64,000 nt of DNA from CAUZIZ01 sp965219855. GTDB taxonomy: Bacteria > Acidobacteriota > UBA6911 > RPQK01 > JAJDTT01. Within the stretch, counting starts at the first letter, position 1. Every line of letters begins with the position of its first letter. The DNA is taken from NCBI GenBank assembly GCA_965219855.1, contig CBDCOR010000002.1, forward strand, positions 34,172 to 98,171. Direction: 5' to 3'. Positions 8,711 to 17,579 of the stretch are shown here, in pieces. The notes beneath the pieces are model-generated. The model made no database searches. It was not told the DNA's origin and was given only the letters and a program-made list of their open reading frames with translations. Made by a program: the position numbers and the translations under genes.

Positions 8711-10634
8711 GGGGACTCCCGCCGTCTCATACGCTCCCAACGCAGCCCTGATCATCTTCCTCTTATACACGCTGGGCGTATTCGCACTTGCCTGGATGTC
8801 GAATCGTCTCCTCCAATCCAAGAGCTTCTTGAGCGAGTACTTCCTGGGAAGCAGGAGCCTCGGGGTCTGGGCCTTCGCCCTCACCTTTGCCGCTACCAGC
8901 GCGTCCGGCGGCAGCTTTACCGGGTTTCCCTCAAAAATCTACAGTCACGGTTGGATACTGGGTCTCTGGATTGGCAGCTACATCGTCGTGCCCATCTGCG
9001 GGATGGGCATCCTGGGAAAACGGATCAACCAGGTAGCCCGTCGGACGGGGGCAATCACCGTTCCCGACGTTATCCGGGACCGCTTCAACAGCCCTAGCTT
9101 CGGCGTGCTCGCCACCGCCCTCATCGTTTTCTTCATGTCCATCAACCTGACGGCTCAGTTCAAATCAGGAAGTCTGATTCTGAAGACCCTGCTTAACGAC
9201 GTGCCTCTGTTTCAAACTCTGGCCCAACAAGCTTCCGGGCTGAAGGAGGGGAGCAGCCTACTCGCTGGCATCGACTCTGGCTATCTCCTGTGTCTGCTCG
9301 TCTTTGCCGTCGCCGTGATCGTCTACACGACCTACGGCGGCTTCCACGCTGTGGTCTGGACGGACGTCATGCAGGGAGTCGTCATGGTGCTGGGAGTGTT
9401 GATCTTGCTTCCACTGGCTCTAATCCAGGTGGGGGGATTGGAGTCCGCCACGGATCAATTCAAGGAGATGACCCCACCACGCATTGGCACCGCGCGTCTG
9501 GACTTGAAGGGACCCTCGCAACAGGCAACCGTCATTCCAGCTGGAACCTGGATCCTTTTGCGCGACGGATCGGATGAGCGGATTCTGAGAACGGGTCGCG
9601 AGGCGGTGATCCCAGCAGGCCTCAGCCAGGTCGAAGACGTCCAGGTGCTGGAAATCACAACCGACCGACAGGCCCAACAGCTTGAGCGCCGCATGCAAGC
9701 GAATGAAGTCCCCACTTTGCCGCCGAACGTCAGCGCCACGGTCACCCAGATGGAAGACTACCGCTACGGAGCCGACCAACCCGGAACATACCTTACCGGC
9801 CCCGGTCCCGACAGACACAGCGACCTGGGATTCTTGCCCCTCAGTCTAGCCATTTCCTTCTTCTTCATGTGGGCGATTTCTGGCTCAGGGCAACCCAGCA
9901 GCATGGTGCGCCTCATGGCATTCAACAACTCTCTGACCCTGAGACGATCGATTTTTACAGTCAGCATCTACTATTCGCTCATCTATTTTCCGCTTGTGAT
10001 CATCTTCTGCTGTTCAAGGATCTTTTTGCCCGGAATGGACCTGGAGTCGGATCGCATCATGCCTGCGACGGCGGTGTTTCTCAGCTCAGGGGCGGGGATG
10101 CCTTGGCTGGCAGGTATTCTGGTAGCCGCTCCCTTCGCGGCGGTAATGTCGACCGTCGACAGCTTTCTTCTGGTCATATCTTCCGCCTTGGTTCGCGACG
10201 TTTATCAGCGCAACATCAACCCAAATGTGAGCGAGCAGCGGATCAAACGGATGACTTATGCCTGCACCACACTCGTGGGTCTGGCGGCCGTGGCCGGGGC
10301 CGTCAGCCCCCCTCAGTTCCTGCAGGACATTATCGTCTACACTGGAAGCGGACTGGCCGCTTGCTTCCTGGCACCCGTCGCCTTGGGTCTCTACTGGCCT
10401 CGGGTCAATGCAGCGGGCGCGATTGCCGGAATGTTGGGCGGGTTTCTGTCACACCTGCTTCTCTATGTCACCGGATACGCCTTTTACGGCAGATTTGCAT
10501 CCTACCGCCTGCTCGGCCTGGATCCCCTGATCTGGGGTCTGTTCGCTTCGTTTCTGCTGGTGGTGCTTGTCAGCAAGATGACTCCGCCGCCGCCAGAAAA
10601 CCTGGTGCGGCGGTATTTCTACAGGACAGTTTAG
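8703..10634 (+). CDS. Sodium:solute symporter (SSS/SLC5 family) with a large inserted loop
   Basis: 643 residues in the inner membrane, with the SSS pattern of about 13 helices. N-terminal signatures are SEYFLGSRSLGVWAFALT and AATSASGGSFTGFPSKIY; later GSGQPSSMVRLMAF and SGAGMPWLAGILVAAPFAAV fit the conserved core. It would couple Na+ influx to uptake of an organic solute; the substrate is not predictable. Unusually, about 120 hydrophilic residues (roughly 257-378, from MTPPRIGTARLDL to DRHSDLGFL) are inserted between two helices, which makes it longer than typical 480-560-residue members. The stop codon TAG at 10632 lies inside the 6-bp target duplication of the following ISNCY element, so the insertion just missed the gene. 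Confidence 0.88.
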   Translation: MSEGTPAVSYAPNAALIIFLLYTLGVFALAWMSNRLLQSKSFLSEYFLGSRSLGVWAFALTFAATSASGGSFTGFPSKIYSHGWILGLWIGSYIVVPICGMGILGKRINQVARRTGAITVPDVIRDRFNSPSFGVLATALIVFFMSINLTAQFKSGSLILKTLLNDVPLFQTLAQQASGLKEGSSLLAGIDSGYLLCLLVFAVAVIVYTTYGGFHAVVWTDVMQGVVMVLGVLILLPLALIQVGGLESATDQFKEMTPPRIGTARLDLKGPSQQATVIPAGTWILLRDGSDERILRTGREAVIPAGLSQVEDVQVLEITTDRQAQQLERRMQANEVPTLPPNVSATVTQMEDYRYGADQPGTYLTGPGPDRHSDLGFLPLSLAISFFFMWAISGSGQPSSMVRLMAFNNSLTLRRSIFTVSIYYSLIYFPLVIIFCCSRIFLPGMDLESDRIMPATAVFLSSGAGMPWLAGILVAAPFAAVMSTVDSFLLVISSALVRDVYQRNINPNVSEQRIKRMTYACTTLVGLAAVAGAVSPPQFLQDIIVYTGSGLAACFLAPVALGLYWPRVNAAGAIAGMLGGFLSHLLLYVTGYAFYGRFASYRLLGLDPLIWGLFASFLLVVLVSKMTPPPPENLVRRYFYRTV

Positions 10635-10637
10635 CTA

Positions 10638-12316
10638 GTGCCCGTCCGGAAATGTGTAAGTAATTGATAAGGAAGGGGAAAGAGGGCTTTTTCAAGCTCC
10701 GAAACTGTCAGGACCGTTTGCTAGACTATTTGGTGCAAACAATTAGACTAAAACGACTTACGACGATTTCAGGAGTTCGAAGATGCGTAAAAAGCGTGAA
10801 AAACAACGCCCCCTTTCCCCGCAATGGCCCGATCACCAGCTGGCCCATGAATTGAAGGTGATCTCGCGCATCCTGGACGACAATCCCCAGACGCTGGAGC
10901 TGATAGTACAAGATCTCTCTGACAGGGTCGATTCCGGTGTTGGCGCCCCCGGTTTGACGGCCGAGCAGGTGCTGCGTTGCGCCGTCATCAAACAGCTGCA
11001 TCAGTTCAGCTATCGCAAGCTGGAGTTTCATCTGGTGGATTCGCAAAGCTGTCAGAGGTTCTGTCGCTTGCCCTATGGGGCGTCGATCAGCAAAGCCACC
11101 CTGGCGGAGAACCTGGGGAAGATTGAGCCGGGGACTTGGAAGGCGATCAACGACCACTTGGTGCTCTGGGCGCAGGCTCGGGGTCTGGAAAAAGGCCAAC
11201 GGATTCGGGTCGATGCCACGGCGGTCGAGACGAACATCCACTATCCGCTCGACAGTGAGCTGTTGTACGACGGCATTCGAGTCGTGACCCAGTCGCTGGG
11301 GCGGCTGCGGGAGCGGGAAGGGATCGGCTTCGTCGATCATACGCGGCGGGCCAAGCGGCGCGTCCTGAACATCCGCAACCGCCGCGGCAAGAAGCGCCTG
11401 GACAGTTACCGCGATCTGATCAAAGTGGCGTCCAAGACGGCTCACTATGCCGAGCAGGCGCTGGCAGCTTCCGCGCAGTGGAGCGATCCCCTCAGTCTGG
11501 CCGTGGCGGCGCAACTGGCCCACTATCTGGGGCTGTTGCACAAAGTCATCGAGCAGACTCAACGACGGGTCCTTTCGGGCGAGGCCGTCGCGGCCCAGGA
11601 GAAGATCTGTTCCCTCTTCGAAGAGCACACCGATATTATCAAGAAGAGCCCTCGGGAAACGGTCTTCGGCCACAAGGTGTTTGTCAGCACGGGCGCCTCG
11701 TCGCTGATCCTGGATTGTGTGGTGGAACGGGGGAATCCGGCCGACAGCAACTATGTGCAACCCTTCTTAGAGCGGCATCGACAGCTGTACGGGAAGGTCC
11801 CCCGCCAGAGCGCCTGGGATGGTGGTTTTGCCTCGGCTGCCAACCTGCGCTGGGCCAAAGAGCAGGGGGTACAGGATGTGGCCTTTTCCAAAAAGTGTGG
11901 GTTGACGGTTGAGAGCATGGTGCGTTCCAGTTGGGTCTACAAACAACTCAAACGCTTCCGCGCCGGGATTGAGGGGTGCATTGGGACCCTCAAGCACACC
12001 TTCGGTCTCCACCGCTGTAGCTGGAAAGGCTGGCCTCACTTTCAAAGCTACGTCCATGCCAGCGTCCTGACCTATAACCTGGTCGTCCTGGCCCGACTCC
12101 TGTTGTAGCCTTTTGTGGCTGACCGTACTGCCTTGTGGCTCCGACTCGGGGAGAGGTCTGCGCCGAACCGCTGCTTTTTGGCCCGCGTGCCCTCGCTCGA
12201 GGGTCCTTGCTCTGGATCGAGCTGGGTCGAGCCGGTCTGTCAGCAGTCTCAAGTATAATAAGTGTTTACGATTCAACAGATTACAGTTCTGAAAACCCCG
12301 GTTTTCGGACGGGCAC
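10638..12316 (+). mobile_element. ISNCY (ISDol1-like) insertion sequence, copy 1
   Basis: A 1679-bp element with terminal inverted repeats GTGCCCGTCCG and CGGACGGGCAC, flanked by the 6-bp duplication TAGCTA at 10632-10637 and 12317-12322. Copies of exactly the same length lie at 49763-51441 and 60099-61777. It separates the symporter gene from the threonine-synthase-like gene and may have broken an operon. The right 200 bp are non-coding and end in a GAAAACCCCGGTTTTC hairpin. Confidence 0.93.
10783..12108 (+). CDS. ISNCY-type DDE transposase, copy 1
   Basis: 441 residues. Catalytic candidates are Asp in IRVDATAVETNIHYP, Asp in SAWDGGFASAANL and Glu in FRAGIEGCIGTLKHTFGL, with an insertion between the second strand and the third acidic residue as usual in this group. 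An N-terminal DNA-binding part (LTAEQVLRCAVIKQLHQFSYRKLE, cut here by description) precedes them. ATG 10783 follows AGGAG by a good distance. It is nearly identical to the other two copies; this one has Arg at residue 5 where they have His. Confidence 0.9.
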   Translation: MRKKREKQRPLSPQWPDHQLAHELKVISRILDDNPQTLELIVQDLSDRVDSGVGAPGLTAEQVLRCAVIKQLHQFSYRKLEFHLVDSQSCQRFCRLPYGASISKATLAENLGKIEPGTWKAINDHLVLWAQARGLEKGQRIRVDATAVETNIHYPLDSELLYDGIRVVTQSLGRLREREGIGFVDHTRRAKRRVLNIRNRRGKKRLDSYRDLIKVASKTAHYAEQALAASAQWSDPLSLAVAAQLAHYLGLLHKVIEQTQRRVLSGEAVAAQEKICSLFEEHTDIIKKSPRETVFGHKVFVSTGASSLILDCVVERGNPADSNYVQPFLERHRQLYGKVPRQSAWDGGFASAANLRWAKEQGVQDVAFSKKCGLTVESMVRSSWVYKQLKRFRAGIEGCIGTLKHTFGLHRCSWKGWPHFQSYVHASVLTYNLVVLARLLL

Positions 12317-12366
12317 TAGCTAGCTTGGAGGCCTTCACGTCCAGGATATCCCGGAGTCAAACAGAC

Positions 12367-13413
12367 ATGTGGAAATACGCTGGGCTCCTACCCCTCAAGG
12401 ATCCCTCCCATATTCTGACGCTGGGAGAAGGTAACACCCCAGTCTGTGAACTGAAGCCGAATCTGTACTTGAAACTCGAGCAGCTAAATCCCTCCGGCTC
12501 CTACAAGGACCGCTTCGCCAGCTGTGCGGTATCCTGTATGCAGGAGCAGGGTAAGAAGATATGCCTCGCCACCTCCTCCGGGAACACGGGTTCCGCCCTC
12601 GCCGCATATTGTGCCAGGGCGGAAATTCCATGTGACGTCTTCTTGATTGAGACGACACCCGCCGGCAAGACCGTTCAGATGTTGGCCTACGGTGCAACGC
12701 TGAGGCGTGTTCGTGGCTTCGGCCTCTCAGCCGAAGTGACCGAACAGGTTATGAATCTTCTACGAGAGCACGCAGACGATCAGGGCGCTGCTTTACAGAT
12801 CTCGGCCTTCACCTACAGTCCTGACGGCATGGACGGAGTCAAGAGCATTTCCTACGAGCTGGCCGACTCCCTGGGGGAGATTGATCATGTCTTTGTCCCG
12901 GTAGGTGGAGGAGGCTTACTGACCGCCATATTCAGAGGATTCTCGGATTTCCTGAAAGCAGGAAAGATCCGAAAACTCCCCAGAATCCATGCGGTCCAGC
13001 CTGAGGGCTGCGCTACCGTTACCGAGCCGCTCCACCGAGGAGAATCGAAGGCTGTAGCGGTACAATGTACCTCGATGATCTCAGGGCTCCAGGTGCCCGG
13101 CCTCATTGACGCTCAGGCCGCGCTCGAGGCGGTGCAAACCACCCTGGGTACGGGACAGACCCTGAGCGACTCGACAATCTATACCGCCCAGAGAGATCTG
13201 GTGCGGCAGGGCATTTATTGCGAACCGGCCGGAGCGACGGCCTACGCTGGCTACGTGCAGGCCCTGGAACGGGCAGTCTTGTCTACTTCTCAACGCAGCG
13301 TTTGCGTCGTAACCGGGCATGGATTCAAGGATCTCGAATCGGTGGAACGAATTGGATCAAGCTCCCAGATAGAGGAGATCGACCTGCAGGATCTGCTGTC
13401 TGGTGACGGCTAG
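12367..13413 (+). CDS. Threonine-synthase-like PLP-dependent lyase (fold type II)
   Basis: 348 residues. Fold type II PLP enzyme: NPSGSYKDR supplies the Schiff-base Lys (about residue 47), SSGNTGSALAAYCAR forms the phosphate-contact/substrate loop, and VPVGGGGLLTAIFRG is the glycine-rich PLP phosphate loop. The nearest families are threonine synthase, threonine dehydratase and cysteate-synthase-like enzymes; it lacks a long threonine-synthase N-terminal domain. The reaction would be beta- or gamma-replacement/elimination on a hydroxy- or phospho-amino acid in the cytosol. ATG 12367 is chosen because the longer frame from 12262 begins inside the ISNCY element. GGAG precedes it by 10 bases. Its native promoter may have been displaced by the insertion. 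Confidence 0.82.
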   Translation: MWKYAGLLPLKDPSHILTLGEGNTPVCELKPNLYLKLEQLNPSGSYKDRFASCAVSCMQEQGKKICLATSSGNTGSALAAYCARAEIPCDVFLIETTPAGKTVQMLAYGATLRRVRGFGLSAEVTEQVMNLLREHADDQGAALQISAFTYSPDGMDGVKSISYELADSLGEIDHVFVPVGGGGLLTAIFRGFSDFLKAGKIRKLPRIHAVQPEGCATVTEPLHRGESKAVAVQCTSMISGLQVPGLIDAQAALEAVQTTLGTGQTLSDSTIYTAQRDLVRQGIYCEPAGATAYAGYVQALERAVLSTSQRSVCVVTGHGFKDLESVERIGSSSQIEEIDLQDLLSGDG

Positions 13414-13480
13414 AAACCTCCCCCGGCGGGTTCACCTCCTGGATTCAGACCCAATCAGTCGATTCCACAGGGAAAACACC

Positions 13481-15121
13481 ATGCTTGCAAAGATAGCCGC
13501 CTTCGCCTTGAGTGCCACCCTCCTATCCAGCCCCACGGCTGCTGGAGCTTCGGCCAAGGTGAATGCTCCGATCGTGGTCGGGACCTTCAAAGAGCGGGTC
13601 AATCCCGTTCAACTACACGACGGCAGGATCATGGCTTCCTTCGTCAGAAAGACATCTGAAGCCTACAAGTTCGTAGCTAGCTTTTCGGAAGACGGTGGGC
13701 GAAGTTGGACTGATCCCCGATATCTTCTTCATCTGTTCGAGGTTGGTGTTTGGCGGGGTGGCCAGATTCTGGCCTTGCCCAATGGGGAAAGCCATGTCTT
13801 TCTCCTCAACGACGCTGACGCCGGGGCAAACCGTCATGATATCTGGCATGTCAAGTCACGGGACGGTCACGTCTGGGAAGAATTACGCGAGATCTGGCAA
13901 GGGTACACTACCTCCCTCAATTCAGTAATTCAGCTGCGCGGCGGGCGCCTCCTGCTGCCCTTCTCCCACGGGACCGGACGCAACTGGGCCAAGCGAGGGC
14001 TCGGTTCAGATGGCTTTAGCTCAACGCTCTTCTACTCGGACGACGAAGGCAAAAGCTGGCAGCAGTCGCCTGCTGAGCTCAAGGCTCACGCCCCACACTA
14101 GCCTGGTTTTTACAGCGCCGTGGAACCCGTCGTGGTGGAACTGTTGGATGGACGGGTGTGGATGCTGTTCAGGACCCAGATGGGACGTCTTTACGAATCA
14201 TTCTCAACCGATGGGATCACCTGGTCGCGGGTCCAGCCAACCCAGCTGCTTTCGTCAGACTCGCCCGCTGCCCTGATGCGCATCGGAAAGAACAAGATTG
14301 TCCTCTTTTGGAATTCCTGTCTTCGCTTTCCCGATGTTCATGGCGGCCGCCAGGTTCTTCATGCTGCAATCTCCGAGGATGAGGGGCAGACCTGGCGGGG
14401 TCACAGAGAAGTCCTGAGGGATCCGCTACGAGCAGAGCCGGCGCCGATGGCCCAACACGGAATGGGATATCCTTTGCCCACGGCGACCAAGGAAGGAAAC
14501 ATCCTAGTCTCAGCCGGGAAGGGTGCATCAGGCACCACACTTGCTCTTTTCAATCCATCCTGGCTCTACGAAACTTCTCAGAAGGACGACTTTTCAGAGG
14601 GGCTGGAGAACTGGTCCACTTTCGGTACCAAGGGAGTAGCTCTCATCCCCCATCCCCGAAAGCGGGGCGCCCAGGTACTTCAGATCCGAAAGCCTGAAGC
14701 CATCTGGTCGGCAGCCGCGGTGAGAAACTTTCCGATCGGAAAGAAGGGCCGTCTCAGACTCCGATTCTCGCGCTTGCCGGGAGCCAAAGGGATTCTAATT
14801 GCCCTGACCGACCACTTCTCGACCCCATTCGACCAGGAAGATCACATCCATAGCATCTATAACCTCTCAATCGACGAAGAGGGAAAACTTGGAGGAAGAA
14901 CGCGCCTGGAGTCCGATCGGTGGTACAACCTGACATTGGAGTGGAACAACCAAAGGCGTCGCTGCACCGTTCAACTGGACAAGAAGGAAGTGACGGTGCT
15001 ACCCCTGCTGAGAGAAACCTTGGGAGCCAACTATCTACGAATTCGATCTACCGCAGAGGACACCGACGATGTCGGACTCCTCATCGAATCAGTCGAAGTC
15101 GACGTTTCCAAAGCTTGGTAA
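13481..15121 (+). pseudogene. Sialidase-like (BNR/Asp-box) exported protein with an in-frame amber stop
   Basis: The reading frame is continuous from 13481 to 15121 except for one TAG at 14099-14101 (HAPH-stop-PGFYSAVEP). With the stop read through it would be about 546 residues. ATG 13481 begins a signal peptide (MLAKIAAFALSATLLSS, cleavage near AGA-SA). Asp-box-like strings SEDGGRSW, SDDEGKSW, STDGITW and SEDEGQTW mark a six-bladed propeller, followed by a C-terminal beta-sandwich (about residues 370-546) that may bind carbohydrate. The family hydrolyses or binds sialic-acid-like or other glycans outside the cytoplasm. A CAG-to-TAG change would explain the stop, but this is inference. It lies 67 bases after the threonine-synthase-like gene. 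Confidence 0.8.
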
Positions 15122-15441
15122 GAACCGTCTCTCTCAACTCTGGGCGGCAGTCCCCGATCACCTTTGCTTCTCGATCTAGCCGGCGGCATCGGCCTCCTGG
15201 CCTGTTCTATCCGCTGACGGACCCGGGGAAGGATGAAAAGCTGCGAGAGATCTAAGGAAGAGAGTTCACGGCACAGAATCTCTACTTTCTGGGAAATGAG
15301 GAGTCCTCGATTCATGAGAAAGAGCTGCCTGCCCTCGACCTTACAGATCCCACCCCTGAATTCGCCATCGTCCCATACCAGTTCGATTCCCAGCTGTCCT
15401 ATGATCTCTTCCAGCTGCTCCAGTAATTCCGCGTCCTTCAT
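15031..15441 (-). CDS. Small protein of unknown function
   Basis: ATG 15441 follows GGAGTCGTGGGG on the minus strand. The first ~85 residues look real: an acidic helix (MKDAELLEQLEEIIGQLGIE), then a compact beta-rich segment (FRGGICKVEGRQLFLMNRG), then a helix (VEILCRELSSLDLSQLFILP). The tail after about residue 85 is Ser/Arg-rich, runs antisense into the end of the sialidase gene, and is probably not native, so the natural stop may have been lost. I do not recognise a characterised function. It is convergent with the sialidase. Confidence 0.5.
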   Translation of the reverse strand: MKDAELLEQLEEIIGQLGIELVWDDGEFRGGICKVEGRQLFLMNRGLLISQKVEILCRELSSLDLSQLFILPRVRQRIEQARRPMPPARSRSKGDRGLPPRVERDGSYQALETSTSTDSMRSPTSSVSSAVDRIRR

Positions 15442-15587
15442 CCCCACGACTCCAGGAGTCTAACTCATTGCCCTGGCGTTCCCCATGTTCCCGTTCGCCG
15501 TGAAGCACACCCTTGAATCGTCTCCTGAATCTGGACTGCGTCGCCATGCTATAGTCGTCCAAAAAAGCGTAGGAGAGACCGTAATCC

Positions 15588-17462
15588 ATGAATACGACAC
15601 TGGGATCGAACTTGATAATTGCGCGTAACGTCATGGTCCAAATGCGGGACCAGGTGAAGCTTGCCACTGACGTCTACACCCCTCGGAGTCAAGGTTCATC
15701 GGAGGCACTCCCGGTTCTGCTGGAAAGGACGCCCTATGACAAGCAGGATCCGGAGCGCAGCGCCAGAGCCTCATTCTTCGCTGCTCATGGCTATGTGGTC
15801 GTACTTCAGGACTGCCGAGGGTGTTACGGATCGGAGGGAGACTTGTACTTCCTCGCCAACGAACCCAGCGATGGTTACGACACCGTCGAATGGATCGCAG
15901 CTCAGGATTGGTGCAACGGCAGTGTCGGCACCCTTGGGACATCCTACATGTCCTGGACCCAGAGTGCCCTGGCCTCTCAGAATCCTCCCCATTTGTGCTG
16001 CATGATTCCCAACATGGGTGGCTGGAACGCTCACACCAGCTCGGTTCGACAGGGCGGTGCCTTCGAGCTTCGTTTCATGGCCTGGGCCTTCTGGCATTCG
16101 GCCCAAAACAGCAGTGCTACCCTCAAGCACGAACCCTGGGTTCAGGCAGCCCTCAATACCGGACCTTCGTTTAGGGAGTGGCTGCAGCGCCTGCCGCTCA
16201 AGAAAGGCCAGACCCAGTTGTCACTGATACCTAATTACGAGCGCTGGATTTTCGATATCTACACGCGCGGGACTTACGACGATTTCTGGAGGCAACCGGG
16301 CTTTGCCATCGAGGAATTTCTGGATCAGCACTCAGACGTTCCAACCCTTCTCGTGGGTGGTTGGTACGATTCCTACACTCGCGCCACCCTGGATGCCTAC
16401 AGTGCCCTCAGCCGTTCCAAGAAAGGCCCGATCAAGGTCATCATCGGTCCCTGGACACACGGCACCTACACTACGGAGGAGCGGACCTCCGGTGACATCG
16501 ACCTCGGTGATGCCGCCGCCCTGGACAGTTTCGATAAATTGCATCTCCGCTGGTTTGACACCTGGCTGAAGAACAAGGACGCCGGCATCGATCGGGAGGC
16601 TCCCGTCCAGATCTTCGTTATGGGTGGTGGCTCGGGCAGAAAGACTCTCTCAGGGCACCTTGACCACGGCGGATCCTGGCGTCGGGAAACAGAGTGGCCT
16701 CTAGCGCGAACCAGCTTCACCCGATTCTATCTTCACGGCAATGGACTCCTGCAGACTGAACTCCCTGCTGAAGACGAAGGACATTCGACCTACCACTTTG
16801 ATCCGGGCAACCCGGTACCTACAATCGGCGGCAACTTCTCCTCGTTGAGTTTTCTCAGTCCCCTGCCCCATGGGGCCGCCCCGGACCAGCCTGCTGGAAC
16901 CGAACGACGCGAGGAGATCACCCCCTGCGGAGGCTACGACCAGTGTGAGTCTGACCGCTTCTTCGGCTGCAAGCTCCCATTCCTACCCCTTGGATCCCGC
17001 GGGGATGTCGTCGTATTCAAGAGCCTACCGCTGGAAGAGGATGTAGAAATCACGGGCCCGATCGAGGTCAAACTCTGGATCGTCTCCTCGGCTCCTGATA
17101 CCGACTTCACGGCCAAGCTTATCGACTGCTACCCCCCAAACTCCGACTATCCTCAGGGCTACGCCCTGAACCTGACCGACAGTATCCTCAGGGCGCGCTT
17201 TGCCCGTTCCAGGGAAAAGGAAGTTTTCCTGGAACCAGGTAAAGTCTATCCTCTCACCGTCGTTCTGTACCCGACCAGCAACCTGTTCAAGCAGGGACAC
17301 GCCATCCGGCTAGATATCTCTTCCAGCAACTTTCCCAGATTCGACGTGAATCCGAACACCGGAGAACCTCTGGGTCGAAGCAGGCGTAGGAGAGAGGCCG
17401 ACAACACGATCTACCACAGTCGACAATGCCCTTCCCATATCGTCTTACCCGTCATCCCGTGA
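15588..17462 (+). CDS. CocE/NonD-type alpha/beta hydrolase (X-Pro dipeptidyl-peptidase-like, S15)
   Basis: 624 residues. The alpha/beta-hydrolase core has the oxyanion/strand segment LERTPYDKQDP, nucleophile Ser in LGTSYMSWTQ (about residue 118), Asp in VGGWYDSYT (about 261) and His in GPWTHGTY (about 290). These are followed by the jelly-roll C-terminal domain (SLPLEEDVEITGPIEVKLW and HAIRLDISSSNFPRFDVN) typical of cocaine esterase and acyl-transferring S15 enzymes. It hydrolyses esters, amides or N-terminal X-Pro bonds. There is no evident signal peptide, so it is likely cytosolic. It lies between the sialidase-like gene and a symporter and could process an imported ester or peptide. ATG 15588 gives the family N-terminus (NVMVQMRDQVKLATDVYTP). 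Confidence 0.87.
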   Translation: MNTTLGSNLIIARNVMVQMRDQVKLATDVYTPRSQGSSEALPVLLERTPYDKQDPERSARASFFAAHGYVVVLQDCRGCYGSEGDLYFLANEPSDGYDTVEWIAAQDWCNGSVGTLGTSYMSWTQSALASQNPPHLCCMIPNMGGWNAHTSSVRQGGAFELRFMAWAFWHSAQNSSATLKHEPWVQAALNTGPSFREWLQRLPLKKGQTQLSLIPNYERWIFDIYTRGTYDDFWRQPGFAIEEFLDQHSDVPTLLVGGWYDSYTRATLDAYSALSRSKKGPIKVIIGPWTHGTYTTEERTSGDIDLGDAAALDSFDKLHLRWFDTWLKNKDAGIDREAPVQIFVMGGGSGRKTLSGHLDHGGSWRRETEWPLARTSFTRFYLHGNGLLQTELPAEDEGHSTYHFDPGNPVPTIGGNFSSLSFLSPLPHGAAPDQPAGTERREEITPCGGYDQCESDRFFGCKLPFLPLGSRGDVVVFKSLPLEEDVEITGPIEVKLWIVSSAPDTDFTAKLIDCYPPNSDYPQGYALNLTDSILRARFARSREKEVFLEPGKVYPLTVVLYPTSNLFKQGHAIRLDISSSNFPRFDVNPNTGEPLGRSRRRREADNTIYHSRQCPSHIVLPVIP

Positions 17463-17579
17463 AGTTCGCTGCCCTAGTACCCTTGAACACCGTATCCCTG
17501 ACAGAAGCGCCTTGACCAGTCGAATCAGGCCATTGTATCCCCTCCACTTTTTGCTATTCTGGATGACCGGAGAATACCT

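Noticed and set aside
10726..11760. 344-codon antisense frame, repeated in all three ISNCY copies
   Set aside because: It is the complement of the transposase gene; identical only because the elements are identical.
14099..14101. Pyrrolysine or other recoding at the sialidase TAG
   Set aside because: Other genes here end normally in TAG (for example 10632 and 8th-frame IS genes) and no recoding signal or suppressor is visible.
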